DNA of 64,000 bases, taken from NCBI RefSeq assembly GCF_014725735.1, contig NZ_CP061368.1, forward strand, positions 2,929,225 through 2,993,224, read 5' to 3'. The notes below the pieces were generated by a model that saw only the letters and a list, made by a program, of their open reading frames with translations, had not been told where the DNA came from and made no database searches. The position numbers were made by a program, and so were the translations under genes. Below, piece after piece: positions 16,888 to 26,643 of this stretch; positions within the stretch are counted from its first letter, which is position 1; each line of letters begins with the position of its first letter. Source of the stretch: Wenzhouxiangella sp. AB-CW3 (lineage in GTDB: Bacteria; Pseudomonadota; Gammaproteobacteria; Xanthomonadales; Wenzhouxiangellaceae).

Positions 16888-19041
16888 CTATCGCAATCGC
16901 CGCGCGCTGGTGACGTTGGGTATGCCCTGCAAACGCGTCAACAGCACCGCCAGCTGATCGAAATCCTCGACCTGGACCGTCAAGTCCATTTCGACACTGT
17001 CCGACCCTTCGGCATGGCGTGCATTCATTGCGCTGACATTGACCCGCTCACTGGCCAACAGGGTACCAATATCCCGGATCAGATCGCGGCGGTCCCATGC
17101 CTCGATGCAAATCCGGGCCGGGTAACGTCCCTGTGCCCGGGTTGACCAGTACACATCCAGCACCCGCTCGGGGTGGCGCCGTTGCAGTGCCAGAAACTGT
17201 CGGCAGTCCTGGCGATGAATGCTGACGCCCCGTCCCCGCGTGATGTAGCCGGCAATCTCGTCGCCCGGCACCGGCTGGCAGCAGCGCGCCATCTGGTGCA
17301 TCAGGCTGCCCACACCCTCGATGCGCACATCATCTTCTTCGCCGCGGCGCTGCGGCGGCTTGTGCACGGCCAGCTCGGTTTCGGGTTGCTGCTCGCGCTG
17401 ATGCAGGCGCTCGACCGCATTGGCCACCTGGGCCGCGGTGATGTCACCCGCCCCGACTTTCTCCAGCAGATCCTCGACCCGACTGGCATTGAATTTCTGA
17501 ACGACCCGGCCGATCTCATCGAATTCCAGATCCAGACGCCGGAACTCGCTTTCCACGGCCTGACGGCCGGCAGCCTGGTTCTCTTCCTGGTTGGCCTGGC
17601 GAAACCAGGTCCGAACCTTGCCGCGCGCCCGCGCCGTGTTCAGATAACCCAGGCGCGGCACCAGCCAGTCACGCGAGGGATGCGGCTGTTTGCCGGTCAG
17701 GATCTCGACCCGGTCGCCGTTTTTCAGCTCGGTGGTCAAGGGCACGATGCGGCCATTGACCCGGGCACCACGACAGCGATGCCCGACCTCGGTATGAATC
17801 AGGTAGGCAAAATCCAGCGGCGTGGCGCCGGCGGCCAGATCCTTGACCTCACCGCCAGGCGTGAGCACATACACCCGGTCCTCGGTGGTGAGGTTCTGAA
17901 AACTCTCCATCAGCGAGGCATCGTCCTCGCCGCCTTCGGACTCCAGCAACTGCCGCATCATCTGCACACGCCGGTCCAGCGACTCGTCGTGCCCGCCCCC
18001 TTCCTTGTAGCGCCAATGAGCGGCCACCCCCAGCTCGGCGTGGCGATGCATCTCGTGAGTACGGATCTGCACTTCCACCACGCGACCGCTGTCGGTGGCC
18101 ACCGCCGTGTGCAGCGAGCGATACAGATTGGGCTTGGGATTGGTGATGTAGTCGTCGAACTCGCCCGGCACCGGCTGCCAGTGCGTGTGCACCATTCCCA
18201 GCACCGCGTAGCACTGCTCCACCGTATCGACCAGGACGCGCACCGCGCGCACGTCAAAGAGTTCGTGAAAATCCAGCCCCTTGCGTTGCATCTTGCGCCA
18301 GATCGAGTAGATATGCTTGGCCCGGCCGGTGATCTCGCCGTCGATGCCGGCCTCGGACACGCGCTGGCGCAACTCGCTGATGAATCGCTCGATGAACGCC
18401 TGACGATCAGCCTGCCGCTCGGCCACGAGCCGGCTGATGCGCTGGTAGGTATTGGGCTCGAGGAAGCGGAACGACAGATCCTCCAGCTCCCACTTGAGTT
18501 GCCACACGCCCAGCCGGTTGGCCAGCGGCGCATGAATCAACTGGGTCTCCCGGGCGACCTCGCGCCGCACCGCCGGATCGGCATCATCCACCGAACGCAG
18601 ATGCGCAATCTGCCAGGCCAGCGCGATCAGCACCACCCGCACATCGGCCACCAGGGCCATGAGCAATTGCCTCAGGCCCTCGGCGCGATGCTGATCATGC
18701 GGGAGGTAGGTACGACCAAAGAAATCCAGGGTGGCGAGCTGCTCAAGCAGACGACGGACCTCGTCGGAGGTCTCCTCCGGCAGGTTGCCGGCCTGCCCGT
18801 TGCCGACCACCAGCGGCAGCAGGATGGTGGCTTCGATAGCAGCGCGCTCGGCCCGGATACGCGAAAGGGCTTCCAGCGCATGACGGACCCGGAACAGCAC
18901 GGGCCCGACCTCATCCCCCGCGGCCGCCACCAACTGCTCGACCAGAGCGACCAGATCAGCGCCCGGCCCGTCCTGGCCCGAGGCATGCGCTTCGACCCAG
19001 CGCAGCAGCGCCTTGTGCTCCGTTTCCGGTGAGGATTTCAC
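16888..19041 (-). CDS. relA: GTP pyrophosphokinase RelA, (p)ppGpp synthetase I
   Basis: RelA makes (p)ppGpp when uncharged tRNA sits in the ribosome. The roughly 717-residue product has a degenerate N-terminal hydrolase domain (the region FGRTYLPHDQHRAEGL lacks the HD pair), so it is expected to be synthetase-only. Then come the synthetase motifs (RAKHIYSIWRKM, ELFDVRAVRVLV, DDYITNPKPNLYRSLHTAV), a TGS domain (DRVYVLTPGGEVKDLAAGATP), a helical/zinc-finger region and a C-terminal ACT domain. GTG 19041 is chosen; an in-frame TTG at 19062 is the alternative and neither has a clear Shine-Dalgarno. A separate SpoT is expected elsewhere. Confidence 0.94.
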   Translation of the reverse strand: MKSSPETEHKALLRWVEAHASGQDGPGADLVALVEQLVAAAGDEVGPVLFRVRHALEALSRIRAERAAIEATILLPLVVGNGQAGNLPEETSDEVRRLLEQLATLDFFGRTYLPHDQHRAEGLRQLLMALVADVRVVLIALAWQIAHLRSVDDADPAVRREVARETQLIHAPLANRLGVWQLKWELEDLSFRFLEPNTYQRISRLVAERQADRQAFIERFISELRQRVSEAGIDGEITGRAKHIYSIWRKMQRKGLDFHELFDVRAVRVLVDTVEQCYAVLGMVHTHWQPVPGEFDDYITNPKPNLYRSLHTAVATDSGRVVEVQIRTHEMHRHAELGVAAHWRYKEGGGHDESLDRRVQMMRQLLESEGGEDDASLMESFQNLTTEDRVYVLTPGGEVKDLAAGATPLDFAYLIHTEVGHRCRGARVNGRIVPLTTELKNGDRVEILTGKQPHPSRDWLVPRLGYLNTARARGKVRTWFRQANQEENQAAGRQAVESEFRRLDLEFDEIGRVVQKFNASRVEDLLEKVGAGDITAAQVANAVERLHQREQQPETELAVHKPPQRRGEEDDVRIEGVGSLMHQMARCCQPVPGDEIAGYITRGRGVSIHRQDCRQFLALQRRHPERVLDVYWSTRAQGRYPARICIEAWDRRDLIRDIGTLLASERVNVSAMNARHAEGSDSVEMDLTVQVEDFDQLAVLLTRLQGIPNVTSARRLR

Positions 19042-19192
19042 GGTGCAAGAACCTGATGGCAACCAATCCGGGTCTTGTCCGGCGACTCAGTTCCCAGAAC
19101 CAAACTCGTCCCGTTGCAGGACGACTTCGGACCGGGTGACACTAATCCCCGGCGGGGCATGCACCCACGCCCTGCCGGAGGCATCAGAGAAT

Positions 19193-20446
19193 CTAGTCGG
19201 TGATCTCGAATGATTGGCTGATGCGAGTCGACATTGGATACTGAACATTATCCGGATTGGCCCTGAACACGTACGTACCCGGATCCATATCATCGGTCTC
19301 GATGTCATCTATAACCGCCTCCCCTTCCGAAACCAGATAGGAAACCGTGCCACCGCAATTCTGAATATCCCCATCACAAATCCTGAGATCAATGATTGTG
19401 GAACTGTCGGAAGCCACCTGATTGCCATTACCATCAACGACATGAATGACTACCGGCTCCATAGTCTCACCCTGCTCTGTGTTGACCGGGTCGACAGCAA
19501 AAATAATCTCGTGGGGCTCTCCGACGATCGGCACACTGCCCGTGGCTGTATCGAAGGCAGCCAGTGAGCCTGCACCATTCACCGCGGCAGCGTAAAGATT
19601 GATGTTTCCGCTCTGACTTTCTGCGTCGGACACCGTACGAGAAACCGTAAACGTAATCTCGCTACCCGACGGGAGGACAAGTCCCTCGAAGCGTAGTGGA
19701 TCACTGCCTTCTAAAGCCGGGCAGAAGTCAGTATCTTCCGGTAGAGACCAGCAACCCCAGCCCCCCGCATCAAGACGCGCGGAATACACATCGGAAACGG
19801 GAAAGACCTCCTGGAAGGCTAGCTGATCGGCAGAAACCACCCCGGTGTTGGCGATGGTGACTGTATAGTCGAACACATCACCTCGCATGACGTTCTCAGG
19901 CAGGTCGTTGTACGAGACCGTAAGATTCGGAAAGGCAGAAAACTCATCCCGAAATAGCTGGTCATCACTGCGCGGTGGCAGCCCGGAGTACTCACTGGGC
20001 TGAGTGCCGAAACGCCCAAAGTGACCGCCCACTGACCCATTGTAGAAGCATTGCACTGAAGCTGCCATGGCCACGGACAGCTCGTCGTTAGACAGGTAAT
20101 AGTCGATCCCGGAGGTCATGCCGATATCATCCATGATCAGATGGCCATTGGCGTCATGAGCATGCAGGGTCACCGGCCGAGATTCTTCGGAGAAGTCGAA
20201 ACAGAACAGCGGCTCGTTGAACTCGCCACCGATCACACCGATATCCAGGCTGACTCGACCGGAGTCGATGTCATACGTCACCACGGATTCGTTTCCGGCC
20301 GGTTCGATCACCGGAAACAGCCCGGCTTCACTGTTGATGATGGAAAACCAGAGATCCCCGTTACTCTGGCCATGAGCGACTGATCCGGCGGTCAATCCTA
20401 GAATGCACAGGGCCAATCCGGCGCCCGAAATTGCTGCCTGTTTCAC
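19193..20446 (-). CDS. Exported protein with DUF11-like middle domain, function unknown
   Basis: I do not recognise the family. The roughly 417-residue product starts with a Sec-type signal (VKQAAISGAGLALCILG, cleavage likely after VAHG). The middle (about 190-310) resembles a DUF11-type beta-sandwich: NLTVSYNDLPENVMRGDVFD then YTVTIANTGVVSADQL. The C-terminal third reads like a bacterial Ig-like domain (VVIHVVDGNGNQVASDSSTI, YLVSEGEAVIDDIETDD). The composition is acidic and poor in Lys/Arg, fitting an exported protein. GTG 20446 places the signal at the N-terminus; an upstream ATG at 20512 is possible. Codon third positions are visibly more AT-rich than in neighbours, which hints at acquisition. 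Confidence 0.75.
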   Translation of the reverse strand: MKQAAISGAGLALCILGLTAGSVAHGQSNGDLWFSIINSEAGLFPVIEPAGNESVVTYDIDSGRVSLDIGVIGGEFNEPLFCFDFSEESRPVTLHAHDANGHLIMDDIGMTSGIDYYLSNDELSVAMAASVQCFYNGSVGGHFGRFGTQPSEYSGLPPRSDDQLFRDEFSAFPNLTVSYNDLPENVMRGDVFDYTVTIANTGVVSADQLAFQEVFPVSDVYSARLDAGGWGCWSLPEDTDFCPALEGSDPLRFEGLVLPSGSEITFTVSRTVSDAESQSGNINLYAAAVNGAGSLAAFDTATGSVPIVGEPHEIIFAVDPVNTEQGETMEPVVIHVVDGNGNQVASDSSTIIDLRICDGDIQNCGGTVSYLVSEGEAVIDDIETDDMDPGTYVFRANPDNVQYPMSTRISQSFEITD

Positions 20447-20621
20447 GTTCAGGAGTCTCTCAGTTGGTTGTCGACTAGTGAATTGTAACCCTTCTGAATG
20501 GAAAATGACCATCGTGCAGGCATAAAAGTTCCGTTAATTCAGTCCTTTCTGCCAATTTCGCCAAATTCGTCACAAGTTGATCGACCGCACGGCTCCAACC
20601 ACACGACACAGTTTCCGCAGC

Positions 20622-23600
20622 CTATTGTTCCACGTCCGACCAGGCCTGCTCCAGCCGCTTGCGAGACACCTTGCCGTCGGTACCCAGGCGCTGGGCAAAG
20701 ACCTGGACACGAAATTCCTCGACCAGCCAGCGAAACCGGTCCAGTGCCGGCGTGTACCAGCCGCCGTCTCCCAGGTACTCCAGGTAGCGGTGCCACCAGG
20801 GCGAAATCTCGGCCATGCGCTGATCATCGCGCACCGGATCGATCTCCAGCGCGTCAAGGCGCTGCGCCAGGGCCTGGAGGTAGCGGGGATAATGGGCAAG
20901 CCGGTCGGCCTGGATATCGTCTGGGAAACCGGCGTACATGAGATCGTCAAGCTGCGAGCGCATGTCGGCTACGGCACGGGGTGCGGCATCCTCCAGCCCG
21001 TCGAGTCGCAGGGACAGCTCGTGCCATTGGAGCAGACAGGCATCCAGGTCGCTGGCCGCCGAGCGGTAGCGCTCGATCAACTGCTGACGGATTTCGGTCT
21101 GCAGGCGGTGAAAGGCGTCGGCATCACGCACCTGCCAAGCGTCGGCCAGAAAAGTGCGCAGGGCCAGCCGGCGCAATGATTCGGTCAGACTGGAAACATC
21201 TTCGACACGGGTCCAGGCCAGCTGGGCCTCGCGCGACAGGCCGTGATCGCGCCCCAGGTATTTCCACTTGTCCTTGAGCGCGACCTGGAGCAGTGCGGCA
21301 AGGCCGTCAAAATGGGCCTGCCTGGCTTCCTCCACCGTGTCGAACAGGCGCACACCGGCCTGCCGACCCTGGTCCACCAGCGCCGGCCAGGCTTTGTGCC
21401 CGCCGCGCGTGGTGATGATCTCGGGCAGCTCCGGGAAGTCGCCCGGACCCAGGCCGTCGCGCTGCCACTGGCCGGCCTGTCGATCCATGAACTCGCGCCG
21501 GGCCTGATCGCTGAAGCGCTCGATCAGGGCTCCGGGGTCACGGCTGCTGCCCAGCAGTCGGCCGCCTTCGCCACGCACGCGAACAAGGAAATGCAGGTGC
21601 CGGGGCAGCTTGTCGAGCTTGAAGTCACCCGCCTCGATGGTCATACCGGACATGCGCGAGAGCTCATCGGCCAGTCGCTCGAGCAGTGAGCCCTCGGGTG
21701 CGCCCAGCGACTCCAGCGCGGCGCGGGCATACTCGGCGGCCGGGACCAGCGAGCGACGCCGGGACTTGGGCAGGCTGGCGATCAGCGCGGTGACCTTTTC
21801 TTCCAGCAATCCCGGCACCAGCCACTGCAGACGATCGGTATCGAGCTGGTTGAGCAGGTGCAGCGGACAGTCCAGGGTCACACCGTCGTTGTCGGCGGCG
21901 GGATCGAAGTGATAGTGCAGCCGGAACCGTTCCGGCCCCGTGTCCAGCGATTCGGGAAAGGCGTCCTGCCCGGCCAGGGGCGCTTGGTCTCTGAGCAGGG
22001 TAGCGCGGTCGTACAGCAAGCGCTCGCGTTCGTCCCGGCTCAACGATTCATACCAGCGGCCGAAGGCCTTTGCCGTATACAGATCGGCCGGCAGATGCTG
22101 ATCGAAGAATGCTTCCAGCTCGGCCTCGGCGGCCAGCACATCACGCCGGCGCCGCTTGTGCTCGTGTTCGGCCAGCTCCCGCCGGAGCGCCTCGTTACGC
22201 TTGAGAAACTCGGCCCGGGAATGCATTTCGCCACGCACCAGGGCGTGTCGGATGAACAGTGCCCGGGCCGTCGGCGGATCGTGCGGGCCATAGTGAACAC
22301 GGCGCTTTTCAACCAGCACCAGGCCATGCAGGCTGACCTGCTCGTAGCCCATGACCCGACCTGAGCGGCGGTCCCACCAGGGATCAAACACGCGTGACTT
22401 GAGCAGATGCCCGCCCTGCTGCTCCAGCCATTCGGGCTTGACCGGGGCGACCATGCGGGCATAAGGCCGCGCGGTCTCCACCAGCTCGGCGGCCATGATC
22501 CAGCCCGGATTGCGACCGGCCAGTACCGAACCGGGAAAGATGCGGAACTTGTGGCCGCGCGCGCCCTGGTACTCGCCTTTTTCCTGGTGCTGGCCGATCA
22601 TCGCCAGCAGGCCGGCGAGCAGGCTGCGATGAACATCGTCGTCATCGGCATCACCCAGCTTGCCGGGTTTCCAGCCTTCCTCGCGCGCGATCTGCTTGAG
22701 CTGGCCGTGCAACTGCCCCCACTCGTGCAGACGCTGCGGGGCCAGAAACTGTGCTTTCGCGGTCCGGTCGGCCTTGCTGCGCGACAGCTCGGCTCGCGTT
22801 TCCTGCCACCACCGCCACATTTTCAGAAGCGTGAGGAAATCCGACCCCGGCACCACGAACTGGGCATGGGCCTGGTCGGCAGCCTGCTGCTGGTCCAGCG
22901 GACGGTCGCGCACATCGGCAATCGACAGCGCGGCAATCAGCACCAGGGCTTCGGCCAGCGCGCCGCGCTCGGCCGCCTCGATCAGCATGCGACCGTGGCG
23001 GGCGTCGACCGGCAGGCGCGCCAGCCGACGACCCAGTTTCGTGATACGACGGTTTTCATCGACTGCCTGGAGCTCCACCAGGCTCTGCCAGGCCTCGCCG
23101 ATCAGGCGTCGGGGTGGCGAGTCGACGAATGGAAAATCTTCCGGATCACCCAGCCCCAGGGCCAGCATCTCCAGCAGCACGCCCACCAGCCCGGCACGCT
23201 GGATTTCCGGCTCGGTGAACTCCGGTCTGGATTCGAAATCGGCCTCGTCGAACAGACGGATACAGGTGCCCGGGCCGACGCGGCCGCAACGTCCGGCACG
23301 CTGGTTACAGGAGGCCTGCGACACCGGCTCGACGGGCAAGCGCAGCACGCGCGAGTGCGCGGCATAGCGCGAGATGCGTGCCAGGCCGGAATCGATCACG
23401 AAGCGAATACCCGGCACGGTCAGCGAGGTCTCGGCCACGTTGGTGGCCAGGACGATGCGCCGGCCCGTGCCGGTCTTGAAAATCCGGTCCTGCTGCCCGG
23501 CCGGCAGGCGGGCGTAAAGCGGCAGCACTTCGGTGTGCGAAAGATTGGCGCGTTTGAGTGCACGCGAGACCTGAAAGATCTCACGCTCACCGGGCAGAAA

Positions 23601-24455
23601 CACCAGAATGTCGCCACGCGAGTCGATACGGCTGACGGTATCGACCGCCCGCCTGACCTGCCGCGGCAGATCTTCACCGTCACCCTGTTCCTGGTAACGC
23701 ACCTCAACGGGATAACTGCGACCTTCCACGGTGATGACCGGCGCATCATCGAAGTGTCTGGCGAAGCGCTCGGTATCGATGGTCGCCGAAGTGATGATGA
23801 TCTTCAGATCGGGCCGGCGCTTTGTCAGGCGCTTGAGATAGCCGAGCAGGAAATCGATGTTGAGGCTGCGCTCATGCGCCTCGTCGATGATCAGGGTGTC
23901 GTAGCCATCAAGCAGGCGGTCACGATGCACTTCGGCGAGCAGAATGCCGTCGGTCATGAACTTGATATAGCTCTGATCCGAGACCTGGTCGGTGAATCGC
24001 ACCTGGAAACCCACAGCCTGGCCCAGTTCGGTGCCCAATTCCTCGGCCACACGCCGGGCCACCGAGCGCGCGGCAATGCGCCGGGGCTGGGTACAGCCAA
24101 TCAGCCCCCGCTCGCCGCGTCCGGCCTGCAGGCACAGCTTGGGCAACTGGGTGGATTTGCCCGAACCGGTCTCGCCGGCCACGATCACCACCTGGTGGTC
24201 GCGAATCGTCTCGACGATGGTCTCGGCATGGGCCGATATGGGCAGGTCCGGCGGCTCGCCGGTATCCGGCCGGTTTTCCCGGCGCGCCTCGCGTTGCGCC
24301 TGCGACTGGCCCAGCCGCTGCTCGTAGCCGGCCAGCAGCTTCTCGCGCTTGTCGGCCGGGCCGCGAAATCGTGCCAGTTGCTTGTGGCGACGCTTCAGCC
24401 AGGCGATATCGCGCTGCATCACCTCTGCCGGGTCGAAGGTCGGAATCTTGCTCAT
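20622..24455 (-). CDS. hrpA: ATP-dependent RNA helicase HrpA
   Basis: HrpA is a DEAH-box 3'-5' RNA helicase; in E. coli it is linked to processing of fimbrial mRNA and rescue of stalled ribosomes. The 1277-residue product (family about 1300) has Walker A GETGSGKS (94-101), TQPRRIAARSVA, the DEAH box (LIIDEAHERSLN), SATID, the motif V/VI region NVAETSLTVPGI and QRAGRCGRVGPG, then the OB-fold and the long HrpA-specific C-terminal half. The frame is open up to 24713, but the extra residues are low-complexity and unlike the family; ATG 24455 (MSKIPTFDPAEV) gives the usual start. It diverges from ltaE. Confidence 0.95.
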   Translation of the reverse strand: MSKIPTFDPAEVMQRDIAWLKRRHKQLARFRGPADKREKLLAGYEQRLGQSQAQREARRENRPDTGEPPDLPISAHAETIVETIRDHQVVIVAGETGSGKSTQLPKLCLQAGRGERGLIGCTQPRRIAARSVARRVAEELGTELGQAVGFQVRFTDQVSDQSYIKFMTDGILLAEVHRDRLLDGYDTLIIDEAHERSLNIDFLLGYLKRLTKRRPDLKIIITSATIDTERFARHFDDAPVITVEGRSYPVEVRYQEQGDGEDLPRQVRRAVDTVSRIDSRGDILVFLPGEREIFQVSRALKRANLSHTEVLPLYARLPAGQQDRIFKTGTGRRIVLATNVAETSLTVPGIRFVIDSGLARISRYAAHSRVLRLPVEPVSQASCNQRAGRCGRVGPGTCIRLFDEADFESRPEFTEPEIQRAGLVGVLLEMLALGLGDPEDFPFVDSPPRRLIGEAWQSLVELQAVDENRRITKLGRRLARLPVDARHGRMLIEAAERGALAEALVLIAALSIADVRDRPLDQQQAADQAHAQFVVPGSDFLTLLKMWRWWQETRAELSRSKADRTAKAQFLAPQRLHEWGQLHGQLKQIAREEGWKPGKLGDADDDDVHRSLLAGLLAMIGQHQEKGEYQGARGHKFRIFPGSVLAGRNPGWIMAAELVETARPYARMVAPVKPEWLEQQGGHLLKSRVFDPWWDRRSGRVMGYEQVSLHGLVLVEKRRVHYGPHDPPTARALFIRHALVRGEMHSRAEFLKRNEALRRELAEHEHKRRRRDVLAAEAELEAFFDQHLPADLYTAKAFGRWYESLSRDERERLLYDRATLLRDQAPLAGQDAFPESLDTGPERFRLHYHFDPAADNDGVTLDCPLHLLNQLDTDRLQWLVPGLLEEKVTALIASLPKSRRRSLVPAAEYARAALESLGAPEGSLLERLADELSRMSGMTIEAGDFKLDKLPRHLHFLVRVRGEGGRLLGSSRDPGALIERFSDQARREFMDRQAGQWQRDGLGPGDFPELPEIITTRGGHKAWPALVDQGRQAGVRLFDTVEEARQAHFDGLAALLQVALKDKWKYLGRDHGLSREAQLAWTRVEDVSSLTESLRRLALRTFLADAWQVRDADAFHRLQTEIRQQLIERYRSAASDLDACLLQWHELSLRLDGLEDAAPRAVADMRSQLDDLMYAGFPDDIQADRLAHYPRYLQALAQRLDALEIDPVRDDQRMAEISPWWHRYLEYLGDGGWYTPALDRFRWLVEEFRVQVFAQRLGTDGKVSRKRLEQAWSDVEQ

Positions 24456-24763
24456 GGGGGCGTATTGTCGCCTCTTGAGGGGTGGAGGTGGAACGGGTGG
24501 TATCGGGAAAAGCCGGGCTTTTCGCGGTGTACGCCTGCCACGGCCAGTCAGGGCAATGGGGGGCTTTCTGCTGCCGATACAATAATGTCGTTGCCTCTTG
24601 AAACTCATAGCGTTTCGCCAAGCCACAGAGGAGGCTGTCAGTACGGATGGCTGGATGATTTTTCCGCACCGCTCCAAGCCCGGATTTTCCCGACACCACA
24701 CCCGCCACCCCACTCCCCTGGCGGTGCTAGGCTATTGCGCTGAGTTTCCGACATCGCCAGCCC
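24456..24763. other. Intergenic gap between hrpA and ltaE
   Basis: This 308-base divergent gap holds no gene that I can support. It contains one short palindrome, GAAAAGCC-G-GGCTTTTC at 24507-24523, which could form a small hairpin, and otherwise nothing clear. Promoters for hrpA and ltaE must lie here, but no convincing -35/-10 pair was found. Confidence 0.6.
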
Positions 24764-25798
24764 ATGAATTTCAAGAGCGACAACGAGGCACCGGCGCATC
24801 CGGCGGTCATGGAGGCCCTGGTCCAGGCCAACGAGGGTTACGCCACGGCCTATTCCGAGGATCGATACAGCCGGGCGCTTGATGCCCGCTTTTCCGAGCT
24901 GTTCGAAACCGAATGCCGGGTCCTGCCCATTGCCACCGGTACGGCGGCCAACTCGAGCGCCATTGCCGAGCTCTCCCCGCCCTGGGGGGCCGTGATGTGT
25001 CATGAGCTGGCGCATATCCACAACGACGAGAATGGCGCACCGGAGTTCTACTCCGGCGGCGCAAAGCTGGTTCCCCTGCCCGGTGCCAATGGCCAGCTCG
25101 AAGCCGAGCGGCTGGCGCAGGCCATTGATGCGGCCGGCCGCCATGGTGTGCACAACGTCAAGCCCTCGGTGGTCTCGATCACGCAGGCCACCGAGTGCGG
25201 CACGACTTACACTCCAGATGCCATCGGTGCGATTGCCGAGGTCACCCATGCGCGCGGGCTGCACCTGCACATGGATGGCGCACGCTTTGCCAATGCCGTC
25301 GTGTCGCTGGGCTGCACACCGGCCGACATCACCTGGAAGGCCGGCGTCGACGTGCTGTCTTTCGGGGTCACCAAGAACGGCGCGATGATGGCCGAGGCGA
25401 TCGTCGTATTCGGTCATCCGCAATGGATCGAAGGCATGGCGCGCCGCCGCAAGCGAGCCGGCCACCTGCTGTCGAAAATGCGCTACGTTTCGGCCCAGCT
25501 GCTGGCCATGCTGGACGACGACCTCTGGCTGAAACTGGCCGGCCATGCCAATGATCGCGCCCTGCAACTGGCCCACGGCATCGAACAATGCCCGCATGCC
25601 TCGCTGTCCTGGCCGGTGCAGGCCAATGAAGTGTTCATGCAGGCCGACCCCGAACGCCTTCAGGCGCTGAAATCAGCCGGCTTTGAATTCCACATCTGGC
25701 CTGGCCATGACGATCTGGCCCGACTGGTCTGTTCGTGGGCCACCCCGCCCGACCAGGTCGAGCGCTTCCTGGAGGCGCTGCATCAGACAGCTACCTGA
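24764..25798 (+). CDS. ltaE: Low-specificity L-threonine aldolase
   Basis: This is a PLP enzyme that cleaves L-threonine and L-allo-threonine to glycine and acetaldehyde. The 344-residue product has the fold-type I aldolase layout: NFKSDNEAPAHPAVMEAL, GTAANSSAI, MCHELAHIHNDENGAPEF, the PLP aspartate in LHMDGARFANA and the Schiff-base lysine K204 in FGVTKNGAM. It belongs to the beta-eliminating lyase group typical of the Rhizobium/Xanthomonas-type enzymes. It ends 3 bases before the convergent gene at 25802, so no terminator separates them. Confidence 0.93.
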   Translation: MNFKSDNEAPAHPAVMEALVQANEGYATAYSEDRYSRALDARFSELFETECRVLPIATGTAANSSAIAELSPPWGAVMCHELAHIHNDENGAPEFYSGGAKLVPLPGANGQLEAERLAQAIDAAGRHGVHNVKPSVVSITQATECGTTYTPDAIGAIAEVTHARGLHLHMDGARFANAVVSLGCTPADITWKAGVDVLSFGVTKNGAMMAEAIVVFGHPQWIEGMARRRKRAGHLLSKMRYVSAQLLAMLDDDLWLKLAGHANDRALQLAHGIEQCPHASLSWPVQANEVFMQADPERLQALKSAGFEFHIWPGHDDLARLVCSWATPPDQVERFLEALHQTAT

Positions 25799-25801
25799 CC
25801 A

Positions 25802-26569
25802 CTACTCGCTGGCAGATTCAGAATCCGCCCGGCCAAAGTAGTGTCTGACAATGCTGCGCTGGTAAGCCTCGCCCTGCTGCTCGTAGCGTTGACAGAAGCG
25901 TTGCGGGTAGCGCGCCGGTTCGTGGCTGACCTTCAGCATGCCGGCTGAATGCCGGGCATTCCGAACCATGCCGAAGTCATCTCGAACCGCGCCAATAGCC
26001 TGCCACGAACCCAGCCGTCCCTGACGAACCTGAAGCTGCCCGTCGCTGTGAATACGGGCCTGCCACTCTGCTTCTCGGTCTGGCGCGGCAGGCGCCAGCA
26101 GGTCCACCTCGCCCGAGCCATTCCAGCCCGGCTCACTGACATATCTCGCACCGCCGACCTCCAGCTCGATGGACGCTTCACGACCGGCGCCGGACCGGGC
26201 CGAGCGTACCGCTCGGCAGAATCGGTCGGACCAGCCGCCGGGCACGGTCTCCACCCTGAAGCGACCGAAGGTATTACGTGCCGGCACACTTCTTGGCGCA
26301 TAGCCGGCCCGCGACCATACCTCCTCTTCATCGGCCAGCGAAATCTCCAGCACATCACTCCCACGAAACCGCTCGTCGCGCAAGGCCAGATAGCGCCGAT
26401 CCCCGGTATCAGTCTCGAACACAAGCCGCTGGTCGGGCACAAGCTCTCCCCGCGCCAGCCTGTCGCCGCTGAAAGCATCGAACACCTGCACTTCGGCAAA
26501 AGTGCCGGGCCATGCCAGCACGGGCACGATCAGAAAAGCAAAAACCAGAACGCTTCGAAAGAATGGCAT
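25802..26569 (-). CDS. Exported protein of unknown function
   Basis: The 255-residue product begins with a clear signal peptide (MPFFRSVLVFAFLIVPVLAW, cleavage near WPGTFA). The mature part is beta-rich, with runs such as VQVFDAFSGDRLARGEL, QRLVFETDTGDRRYLALRD and a tail CQRYEQQGEAYQRSIVRHYFG. Two cysteines (RFCRAV, RFCQRY) could form a disulfide in the periplasm. I do not recognise the family. The next minus-strand gene lies downstream of nothing co-directional within 70 bases on its 5' side, so it is probably a single transcription unit or shares one with the gene at 26644. Confidence 0.7.
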   Translation of the reverse strand: MPFFRSVLVFAFLIVPVLAWPGTFAEVQVFDAFSGDRLARGELVPDQRLVFETDTGDRRYLALRDERFRGSDVLEISLADEEEVWSRAGYAPRSVPARNTFGRFRVETVPGGWSDRFCRAVRSARSGAGREASIELEVGGARYVSEPGWNGSGEVDLLAPAAPDREAEWQARIHSDGQLQVRQGRLGSWQAIGAVRDDFGMVRNARHSAGMLKVSHEPARYPQRFCQRYEQQGEAYQRSIVRHYFGRADSESASE

Positions 26570-26643
26570 GAACGACGCTCCGCCATGGCAAATGAATTAG
26601 TTACCCAGACCGGGCCCTGCACCCGTGAGTTCCGGCGTGTCTG

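Noticed and set aside
24507-24523. Terminator for hrpA or ltaE
   Set aside because: The small palindrome lies upstream of both divergent genes, so it cannot end their transcripts.
22407-24743. Long open frame on the plus strand, about 778 codons
   Set aside because: Antisense to hrpA, which has all helicase motifs; the antisense product is His/Gln-rich and unlike a real protein.
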